Assembly (NCBI GenBank): GCA_014338405.1
Contig: JTDE01000246.1
Coordinates: 224,962-288,961 of the forward strand
Direction of reading: 5' to 3'
DNA: 64,000 nt
Source: Paragonimus skrjabini miyazakii
Taxonomy: Eukaryota > Platyhelminthes > Trematoda > Plagiorchiida > Troglotrematidae
The number at the start of each line of letters is the position of its first letter. Position 1 is the stretch's first letter. Under the pieces are notes generated by a model. It was not told the origin of the DNA and did no database searches. It saw only the letters and a list, made by a program, of their open reading frames with translations. A program made the position numbers and the translations under genes. Below, piece after piece: positions 29,201-41,200 of the stretch.

Positions 29201-32200
29201 AATCTGAATTCATTCCGTTGCAACAGGTTTCACAGATGATGAGGTTTAATAGGAGAAAACTGGGGTCAAGTGTTTAGTTTGGAAAGTGACTGACAGAATA
29301 TTCTATCGGAATGTGACACCAGCGATTAGCTGTCAGTGCTGTTCAGTTCAAAAGCAGGGAGTATGACCGATTTTGCTAAGCACGTTATCTCGTTAAGGGC
29401 GCAACTCTTATGGCATACAAAGAAGTCAGATGCATATTTATTAATCATTCTACTAGCTTTGCCAGACAAACTGTTGAACAAAATACGAACGCAGCCCACG
29501 CTAGGTAGTGGAATGACTGTTAAAACATTGTCGTCAAACTGTAGTGTGAATTGGTCGGCCGGCTGAACACATAACACAAAAGTGTGCAATAAGAAATACC
29601 AACTAATACAACAAGCAAGATCAGCTAGCATGTATATTCGTGCAATGCGTACCAATGACACAGTAGCAGTCAGATTGATAAATCCATTGCATTAACCCAA
29701 CAGTACTCACTAATTTAACCATGTGTCTAACAGTAAAGAAAATAGGAACTCTACGGTTTCTGCAAAATTCGGAAGAGAAATGTGACAGTGTACCAGTTTC
29801 AAGTTTCAGACCAGTACTCTAATTGAAATCAGGTTTACAACTTCATTCACAGTTACCAGAACCTCCTCGTTACTGAGAGGGGATACAATGCCACCAATCA
29901 TAACTGACCATTGAAGGTGCATTTTTGCAAAAATGTCAATCTGCTCGAACTGTAGTTAGTCCAATCCTTGGAGGAATATTTTAAGGACGCCGCACAAACG
30001 ACCGCCTAAAATTGAGTTCGTGCGCGAAATCATAAACAAATATAGTGAAGCGTGCTATATTGACAACTCAACACTACCCCAAAGGAAACGGACGAACGTA
30101 CCACCAATAAAAGTACACGCAATCAGCCGATGTTAGATTCGCTTTCCATTAAATTAACTTACGATAAAATTGAATAGCCCCATTTTGCACATATACAAAT
30201 GTGCACTACAGTTTACAGTCTAGTGTGCGGTCTGTCATTTGTGTAAGTTAACGTTACGATTTAGAATAAGTATATAGGTCTGGTTTTGTATGAATTGATG
30301 AGTTCATCTCGAACGTCGTCATCTCAAAGCACTCACAGCGTGATGGCTCCGTATTGCTGGGCTTGCTGTGGCTCGATGCAGCCAACTGTGCCGAAGAAGG
30401 CAACGTTTTTCTGTGCATCATTCAAAACGCTCACCAAATGAGTCGGCTTGTTTGAATCAGACAGCGAAGGCTGATGCAGCTGAGTGCATTCAGGTGTTTA
30501 CAACATACGCAAAGCCATGAGTAGAAAATATCGAACCGTTACTGTCTGTTGAAACAACGGTGACGAAATCATGAGTGTATGGCAGGTCGGCGTATACGTA
30601 TGTACCGTCTGCTTGATCTAGTTTGGCTAGGCAGAAGGATGTGTGAAATCTACTACAGTTGACTACTCCCAGTAAATGGTGAGGTTTGAGGTGCAGTCGT
30701 TGGTCGGAAAAGTCACTAGATTAACATAGTTACTCAACTCAAGCGTCGATCCCTAAAAAATTGAGTATACTGCTAAGTCTACCGTAAGCTAGATACATAG
30801 CATCGCCCAATGGAGGACGTTCACAAATGGCTACGTGTTGCTCATAGAAACGTTTGTTGTCATCATGATTTCACTGGACGTTTTCAAACGAAAAATATCA
30901 CTCAACTCACCATTCATGTTTCCCCGATGTTGCAACACAGCTACTTACGTGTTTTGGACACGTCCGGCTTGAGTCGAACGGTCACGTTTGAGGAAATAAA
31001 ACGGCGATATTTTGAGATGAAGAGGCCACTTACACGACCCGTGTGCAAGTTGAGAATTCGACTGATGAATATCGGAAGAATTCATCATAAAACTCAATTG
31101 AGAATTCGTTGAGCTTAACCATCAAATCGGTCAGAAACCTCTGCAAGGTTTGACGTTAAATGAAATTCACAGATTTTTAAGCGGAAGCGGACCTAGCAGT
31201 TCGTCATATCAGCTGCTTCTGTGATATGGATCCTGCGTCCTTTTGTACGTTATCTGTTGCAGTTTTGCGACAGTATTACTTTAAGAGATGAAGGTTTGGG
31301 GAAGGTAGGGGTTACCTCCAATGGTTTTGTTGATGTGTTTAAGAAGCAAGCAGCGTTATGAAACAATACTTCATCTCTGCTAAGGGGTAAACGGAGAAAA
31401 ACAAGTCTGCTTGGCTCAAACTAATTTGAACGTGACTGTGGAGGCACGTTTTAGTAGTTGTGGTAGTTGTGTGGTATGATGTATGCACTACAACGTCAAT
31501 TGGACAGTACCGACTTGACGGAGTTGTGAAAGTTTCTATCTAACGCTCGTTACTCATAGTCTTATGGACCTTGTGAACAAATCAACTCACTTGCCGTTTA
31601 CATGCCTACAGCTGAGGCAAACTCCCGTGTTTTATTCGAACGCAATGCCTCGTCCAATAACTCTTCTGCGGGATGAACGGAAATAATGCATATTCAATTT
31701 CCTCGGTACAACGTGTGAACACGATCCTGTCCGCCTTACAGAAGAAAAAAGTCGTACACACAGTCGTCTGTGAGTACAGGCACGACACTTTGATCCCCGT
31801 CTTCCTTTTCCAGGACCGGTTTTAATAAGGTATGGCACCACTTATTCAGATGAAGTTTCACTACCAGCCAAAAAACGTTACCGACAAAAAACGTACGGTT
31901 TGCTGAGGTGCAATCTGGAACTTGGTTGATTTTAGTTGAAAATCACGCACAAGTGATGGCAACCTTCACTTGCGGATAGATTTTCAAACTAGTGTTTTTA
32001 ATAAACAGAAGTTATGTTACCTACTGCTCTTGAATATAGCTGTACTGTTGTGTAACTTGTTGGCATCCCGCTGGCACGGACACAGTTAACTTCAGATTAT
32101 CAAGTTTCACTGGATATTGCCACAATGGCTCGAACTGGTGATTACTCTGGTTCATAATGCTCACCAACAAATTGACACCCCTACTTGATTTTGTCTTTGC

Positions 32201-35200
32201 TTGGACTCAGTAGGTGGGGTTAACCTGAATGAGAGATCAAAAAGGTAACTCACTGCGTTCCGAACAGTTCTTGTCCGGTGGGTCACTAGTTATATCAGCA
32301 ACGCATGTGACGTGGGATTTTATAGTATTGTTGTGTAACTAGCTCATACCTGTTACCAATGTATCAAGTTTGCCAATTAGTGGATGATAATACCAGCGAA
32401 CTTCGAAGATACATTCAAGCAATCGTTTGATAATCTGTGTCCCAGACCATTTTTTCATGAACAAGTGATTGTGAGTTATATGATTAGTTGAGTCAGAAAT
32501 GTTTCTCTACAGTTCATTGACCGTTTGTTTCAGCTGACCCACGAGTCCGTGTGAGTAACATTTTTTGTCCTATCACCTTTGTATTGGAATATACTAAGGG
32601 AATTCAATCTTACAAATTTATTTCTCATTTGTATAGATACAACCACGTTGGTATCTTCGTCGTGATGTTCCTGGATGTGTTTGCGACGGTGGGCAAATGC
32701 CTCATAGTCTTCTCCGTGGTATTTATCGCCTTTGCACTGTCATTTCACGTGCTATTCCGAGTTCCACAACATAGAGTGAGCCAATCCTTGTCTGAGGACA
32801 ACCTGATACAAATCTCGATCTAATCTCTTGTGTTTTGTTTGCATAACGCGATGAAATTTGGAACAGACTGAACCAACTATGCAAGCGCTTCTCATTTTTT
32901 CCTGTGTTACTTATGCTTCTGTGGCTGCTGGACGACAACGTTAAGGGGTTTTGGCAAATAAATGTATATAATTATACAACATGGGATATAGGGGTATTTA
33001 TTTTATAACTGAAATAGACAAACAACTGCTAGGTAAATTGGAACTGAAGGATTAATATGCCTCGATAAAACGGGATAGGGTTTAGGTCGTAACAAGCTGA
33101 ACAGTGGAGAATATATAAATAAACTAGAACAATACCTTGAGTATTAAGTAATTCCTTGTTTAAGCCACAACGAGTTAAAAACCAAGAGAGTTATCGGTTT
33201 CGCAGACAGTCTATACGCACGCAGATTAAAAACGCATAGAGACCTACACACACACACACACAAGCACACATTAACTCTCTATGCTTATTCGCACCTGGGG
33301 ATCTTCATGTGGTGACCTCTAGTGAACCGTGTACCCTTACATCCTACTGGTAGCCTATCTACACACCGCAGGTGAAACACAAACATGTGCCAGTTGTTGA
33401 CTGCCTAATCTGAAGCTTGTACATTGTAAATTTTCTGATTTAAATCGCTTGATAAAGGCTCTCCGAGAGGGTCGAAACGTTGCGAAACCGATAACTCTTT
33501 TGGTTTTTACTCGTTGTGGCTTAACCAAGGAATTACTTAATAATGAGCATTAGCACAAGGCACAATATGTTTTCCCATATCCGTTCCGTTTATGGTTCGG
33601 AAGTACTAAAGTACCTTGAGTAAATTGGTAAAATATGATTTGACCGCGCGGACCAAACTGATTCGAGAGATTAGGTTGCAGATGTTGGCAAACCAATATC
33701 AAATCTGAGGTTCAGTAAACGAGGATTCGGTAGGTAAAGTAGAAGAGAATAGTGCGTTTGTCAGCATCAGTTAAATGGAATGGTTGAGTTGACTGAAGTT
33801 TTGCTTACATTATGAACACAAAAAGCCGACCTGCTATACCAGCAGTCGGAGTCATTAGAGCAAATATTCAGTTGGCATCATTTATTCATGTGGGATCAAT
33901 TTGACATCAGATGGTTGGGGGACATTAACTGGCTGATTCACCTCAGTTATACGCCATGTACCAGGTAATTTAACCCAGAATCAGTTGCAAATCACTGTGA
34001 CGAGGAGTTCAGGCAGTTGAGTAGTATGGTACAATTAACACTGCTTATTGCTCACGTACAGTTAAATATATCCCATGTACAATGAGAAATTTCCAATAAT
34101 AAATTGTAGGCTGGAACGGCCAAATTCTCCATGGAATAAACCACACACACAACTTTTGTAAATGGCATATGCATTCTGAACCATTAATCCGTTGGGTTGA
34201 TTGTTCACGCACTAGCCAGTTAATCTATAGTTAGTATTTAAGTATAACAATCACCATGGATGCATGGCTATTGAGTAAAATGTTTTAAAATTAATATGTA
34301 CGTGTTTTTGACTATCGTTGTAAAAGAAGTGTTAGTGTTCGAGTGTAAAACCACAACTATATATATAATTTATTATTATAACTATCACTGTTATAAATAT
34401 CAACTTGCGTCAGGTCACTTTATGATGCAAATCTTTGGCAGCAGTTAATTTCTGTGTAGAATTATTCATTTCACAAAGTATATTTCGATTTTACTTTATG
34501 AATAAGATAATGCTATGAATCTCAAAACTTCGTTTATTGGTGGTCAATAGTGTGGGAAAATTCCGGAATTATTATTATCAACCATGTTGTCTTTTTGAGA
34601 GTATGTTTCTTTTACGAATTATTTTTCCGATCAGTATATATATGTGAAGGATATTGTCCTGAACTGTCTAACGCCCTATCTGTCTCAAAATCTTGAATGT
34701 TTTATTTAATTGCACAAAGCGTTTGTGGCACTTTTATATCTACCAGTCATGTATTGGGTTATTCAGTCGAGGTTCACCGGGTATGCACACTTGGTTGATG
34801 ATAATAAGCTTGGAATGAGCTGTTTGTTCTCAACCAATTCTAACCAATATATTGTTTACGTTACCGTAATTCATAAAAGGGAACTCACTGTTCCACCTCA
34901 ACGATAACCTTTTAAGCAAGTGCCTTCTTGCTGATCATTTCTGTGACGCACATAAGCCAAATGAGCTTCCAACTCAGCGCTTTGTATGTGAATGAAAGCC
35001 AACCGAAAATGGTGTGATGTTTTTGATTGTCTATATTAACCAATTCTTCCTATCTTTAATTTTGACACATTCTTCACCATAGTATTGTCTACACCAGTGG
35101 ATTATGGAAAATGCTCGATTTATTGTGCACTCTGAAACTGAGATTACATTTTGAAGGCATGATGATGACAAATTGATGATGTTGTAACGCACTTATGAAT

Positions 35201-38200
35201 TTTTCATGACTCAGTCGAGACGAAAACGTGTGTTTATTCCACCACGCTTCTTTCATAGGTTCGTTAATTATGGTTTATCGATTTCTGTTAACACAATCAG
35301 ATCAACCAGGCTACAAGGGCATTCAAAAACTTGCACACTATGAGCACAGCCTGTAAGCAAAAGCGTGATGGTTCTTTGACGTTCCTCGATGTGCTGATGC
35401 CAAATTTCCCAACAGTTCAACTTGACTTTCCGTAGTTATTGCATTCTGAAAGTTTTTAATCAACTGAATACAAAAGGGTGTTCCTCAAGACATTATCTTA
35501 CAGAGCCTGGAGTATCGGTTTACTTGAGTCACCTACTGAAGTGTCAGAGGCGCTGACAAAAATATTACTAAATAATGGTATCCTCTTAACTGAAGTAGAT
35601 ATAATGCAGAAAATCATTCCTGTATTGAGAGACATGCATACAGTAACTAAGTGGTTTTCCTTTGTTTAGCAATCCTGCCGTAGGGCTGTGTTGTTTCATC
35701 AGACCTACAGGAAACCAGTCTCTGCAGTCGAATGAATGCTCTGCCCTCCATAAGTCAACCACCACGAGGTAAATAATTCCGTTATCTGTGAAGATACTTA
35801 TGCTGGCTGTTGTCAGTATTAGCCGTTTATGACATCAGTGACAGTGTTGTTGTGATAGAGCGATCCGGGGAGCACCAGAATGGAGTTAACTATTCGGATA
35901 GTGACAAGTGTTGCCGGATGACTGCATTGTCCTTATTGTAAATTTTATTACTTACTTGCCAAAGTTGACATTATCACTTCAGGCGAAGATTGACGCAACC
36001 TAAAATTAACCGACCATTTACTGTAGGTAATCAGTAATTTGAAAATCCACACTTATCTGCAAAAGTTCTTCGTACTAGATATCGGCCTAGAGTGGCAGTT
36101 TCACTAAATATTTGCCCTGACCGATCTTCAACTATCAGTCGATTTACAGATCCGGAACATCCTTAGCAACGCTACTTGACCTTTGCACTAACCAAACCAT
36201 TTCAGACGGTCTAAGTAGTACTTGACTTTATAAGACAACTGCAAGTTCACTGGACTGTTCACCAACTTCCCTCACGTTTTGCATCTACAAAATTCTACCT
36301 CCAAACCGAACATAACTTTGTCAGAAAAGAGTCGTTAACCACTGTCTGATCTAGAAGTCTGCTCATGAAAGACTCGAGACCAGAAAAACTAAATTTGATG
36401 CGTACGTAAGGCTTGTACATTTTTCATTTACTTAACAGCTTTTGGTCTCCGCGCTTCGTATTGCACCTAAAATGATCTCAGCGACCAATAACCAAGTGAG
36501 AGTATTAGCACGAAAGTTACTTTTAATCAGGAGGTAGTAAAGCCGATATATATATATATATATACACGTAAGTAAGGGTGTACCAAATGCAGGTGAACAG
36601 AAAAGTTAGGTAACAGAATGTTTAGAATGATCCAAATCGTGATGACACAGTAGGAGGTATTTTGACTGTTACGAACCGCCGGTTGAAACAGTGGATGCTT
36701 ACGATGTATGACGGACGGACGGGGCCGATGTAACAATGAACCTTGACTTGTAATTTGTTCGCTGTAAGAGGCTGTACGAGTATTGGAGCCGAATTTCCTC
36801 GCCGTATGACCGCGTACCGTCAACTTCATGCGACAGCATCAAAACAGGAGTTGTTCAGCATGGTGTGCAGCACTCAGTGGGCGTTCCCCCTGATGGGACG
36901 CACAGAAGTGTGTGTCAAAACAGGCATAGTTGTTATGGTAGTGTCCGTGGCCAACAAGCTTGCTAAACGGTGGACAGGTTAACGTACGTACTGTGGACAT
37001 CAGCACTAACGCTGATGAAACAGTTGAAACCGCTGACCATTTCGGGCGCTGTATCGGGTGTTCCCTGTCAGATAATTTATCGGGGGTTGTTCGAATAAAC
37101 ATACCGCCTTCTATAGTGTAAATTATGTCCTACAGTATGGGGCAGCGTTTTATCACTGTCGACATACGTTGAATACTAGTTACGACATACTATACCTTTT
37201 TCCATACTGGTTTCTCTTTTAGGCATAAGAATTTGTCTTTCGTGCAAAAGCCTTTCGTTTTAGTGCAGTAGAATTTCTCCATTGTATTTTTAGGCTGTGA
37301 AAGTGGCTTATGATTGGTCTAATGGACCCATAGTTTGCGGCCTTTTTGATTGCGACTGCACGCATTGGCTACTGCGTTATGACAATGTCCGAGGGAACAC
37401 TTGAGTTTTGAAGGCCGTCATGTGGTCCAATCGGGGTATAGAGTCCAGCCCAGATGGGGCAGAGAGCACAAACCAACGATTGGACCACATGACGGCCTTC
37501 AAAACTCAAGTGTTCCCTCGGACATTGTCCTAGTGCAGCAGCCAATGCGTGCAGTCGCAATCAGAAAGGCCGCAAACTATGAGTCCATTAGACCAATCAT
37601 AAGCCACTTCCACAGCCTGAAAATACAATGGAGAAATTCTACTGCACTAAAACGAAAGGCTTTTGCACGAAAGATAAATTCTTATGCCTAAAAGAGAAAC
37701 TAGTATCGAAAAAGGCATAGAGGGGTAACTGATATGATTACGTGCATGACAAGTTCAACGAGCTAATTAAGGGGCACATAAGAACACGTTCACTAGAGGT
37801 GTAGTGATGGGTTTACCGTGTTGGTTCAGTTGACCGAGCCGTGACCTGCCAATTTCGGACGCGGCCATTTGAATCCCTACAGCAGCTACCATGTTCGTCT
37901 ATTCACAACTGTCAAGACTGAAGATATTTTTCGGAATATATTACGTAGAACATATCACAAAACTTTGATGGTCATGGATGACATCGTCAAAACTGTGATT
38001 AACACTGTTTCAAGACCCCGAAATTTTTCCGTGTAGTTTCTAAGTCACCAAGAATGCTACTGAGATGTCTCAATAATTCGCTGTTTCAAACTGACTTGGT
38101 GTTGTTTGGGTTCAAGTGAATAACATACTAGCTGTCAGCCGGAAGACCACCAAGCACCAGTCCTCAGGTTTCCACTGGTTTGTCCCTATGGCCAAATGTG

Positions 38201-41200
38201 CACCTAAGATTCCTTCATTCGACTTCCTGGAAAACCATATCGAAGTAAGCATCCAGAGAATAATGAAACGACTATAGAATAAACAAAGAATGCGCCAGTT
38301 AAGTGTCTATGCCGATTTCTGGAAACCGTCAGTTACTAGCGTTTTGATATTCTCATACAAATGCCTGATTTGCTGCAGCCTAGTCCCAAGAGTTTTGTTT
38401 TCACTTTCACTAACCGATCAAAGGCAAAGGTCACGTTGCTCGGTCAACCGTTGTGTTTTATTGTGAAAGCCTGAACTCGCTCAACACAATGTATGGTACT
38501 TTGGGAAAGAAAATTTTAGTCAACCACCTTGCTCTCAAGCCTTTTTGACATACGTTTCAATAACCATTGGTTCCTTGCTCTGATAGATCACAACCCGTTT
38601 ATATGTGCATAAGATACAACCTTTCATGGCTAATCCCTTCCCATAGCGCCACGGTTAAATGTTACTTCAAAATTTTCCACTGACAATCGTTATATCGCTG
38701 GTCTGGTTAATACGGCAGTTAATATCTTATCCCTTACTACCTGTTACCATTTATTCTGGCCAATTGTTTTTCCAAGGAGATATTACGATAGCGTAGCAGA
38801 ATAACGTGAAATTTGATGAATTACACTTTCAGCCTTCTCCAAAATTTGTTTAATTATTGTTTCTCCATTATGGCAATGGCGAAACTTATATTAAGCTGAT
38901 AAGATGAGTGACCGTCAAAAGAGCCAATGTAAGCCTTGCTTCCCATCAGAAATCGACCGCCCTTTAACTTAAACATCTTACAGTACCGTCACAATTGATC
39001 TGATTACACTTAACCCCAGTCACGTGAATCTGTCTTAATATGATTTTTACATGTTGTCAGTAAGATGATATTGTCTGATTGTGACTAACACGACTGCATG
39101 AAATTATCTCACTATACAGGTTTCGTCTCGAGTTGTGCTTCTCAATGCATCAAAGGAATTGTTTGTTTTAGGCTGCGTTGCAACTAACAGAAAACTTTAT
39201 CAACCGAATTTCACTGACAGTGGTACCGTATTATTCTCAGCTGTGTTACATCATTCACAATTAAACTGAGAGTGTTTTTCAAGCCAGAAAGAAATGCAGA
39301 ATAAAGTTGCGAAAATAGATTTAATGCTAAGTCAATCTACAATTTAAAAACGCAGCGCGTAGCCAATAAGCTGGGTTTTGGTTGTACATCACGAGGCTAA
39401 ATATGTAATGTTTATGTCGAACATTGCAGTCACGGGAAAACGAACACAAGTACTGAAGTCAAGTGAGTTTTAAAACATTATGGTTTCAACACTCTTACAT
39501 AACTGTGTTAAGCTTATGGTACAGCGGGAGCCGTGGAAGTTGATGGGTCATGACAAACGTTTCTGGGCACACGTAAGTAGACTGTTTAGTCGAATTCTAA
39601 CTGTTCCAGTCACGGCCAGAATTTGTGTCTCACGGCTTCTGATTGACTGCTCTTGACTGGGTAAATCAAACGAAAAGAAACTGCAGGATTGATGACAGGA
39701 TTGGAATCAACAAGGCGTGTCACAATCGCGCTGTTACTTCTCCTGACAACTTCATTACTGGTCCAAGCTGAATGGTGATTACGGATACGACCAGCTAGCG
39801 ACAGCTCTTCATTTCTCTTACGACGCCATGTCTACTAATCGGTGAAAGAATCATGATTGTAGGAAAAGCAATAACTCAGAAATCGTAGCCTGTGTGCGTA
39901 TTCTTGTGGTTCTGTCAGACGGTTCACATTTCCTCTTTGTTCTAGTGTGACAAATTGGCTAAAGTGAATATACTGACCATTAGACTTTTTCTACAGATCT
40001 CACGATGAACAGATCCATCAGCACCTCAATGATCAATTCCAATAAGGAGGTTACGTTTAGCTTTCAAGAAAACGATTACATTAACGCGGTTCAGTAGACA
40101 GTCACTAAGATATTCGTTGGATTAGAGTTTTCGCTAAATACCCATAGGCATCATCCACATATAACCTACGTCCGCTGCATACATGAATAACTGCCTTCAA
40201 TAAGCCACTTTCAAATATTGTCATGAGAATGTTTTTAAATAATGGTCTCATTGGAGATCATAGTACCACATTTCCCATTTGTCTATTAAATTCCTTGTTG
40301 AATTAATACTGTACGGTAGATATTTCAGTTCCACAGTAAATGATATAAACGTCTTGGTTGTTCGCCACATGATATTCAATTAGTCCGTAGTCTGTTTTCG
40401 TAGAACGAACGTGATACGTCGAGAGAGAAAATTCTTGAGAGAGATGCATTGACCTGACTGATGAATTTAAGCGGTTCTCGTCGGCTACACTTTGATAACA
40501 TCTGCCTGACAAGTTAAGTGAGGCGCAAGTGTTATGTGGTGTTTCACGTCTAGAATGGACTAATAAGGTAATTCTACTATGTGCACTTTAGACAGCTAAC
40601 AATATTTGAGAATTCTGGTTCCAATGAGTCAAATGCAAAAGTAGAAGGGTCTAATAATTTACCTTCCTAATCAGAAAGGTTTTATGCTTTTCGGCTTCCA
40701 TCCTCTTGAATTTGGTCTACTGTAACCTTAATCTCCGCTGTAATCTACCTTAGTGGACAGAATAATTCCGTTATGTCCGCCTGGCTTGGACTTTCTGCTA
40801 TCAAAATAGGTTCTCTTTTCAGATGTTCCTTGATAGAGCCACTTCGTTGCTGCTGATAAATACTAATACTAATGTTAAATCGTCGTCACCATTCATACCT
40901 GCGATATAGTAGACCTCATTTCACCCCATTCTTGTGTTTTACATAAATCTTATATTGTTGGTCTGAGTACGAATAACTGGAGGAATCTTTTTCGCCGCAT
41001 CGTGTTTCGGATGACTACTTTGAGAATTTTCCTGAATGATTCCAAAATTATTGCTGTGAACTCTTGCGTTTGGATTGTTGCGAACTAAAAGCCGCGGGCA
41101 TTTGATGGTGTCCTTCACGGTCCAGCTACCAACTGTGGCTACCCAACCTGGAAAGGAACGCTGGAATTGAGGCTTGCTCTCACTACAGCCTCTCCGTAAT

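Noticed and set aside
29326..29661. 111-residue minus-strand frame
   Set aside because: No motif or splice context; it mirrors the gag-like frame on the other strand.
36995..37030. cgctgatgaaacagttgaaaccgctgacc as a hammerhead ribozyme
   Set aside because: It has CTGATGA and GAAAC, but stem II would be three pairs closed by a single base, which cannot fold.
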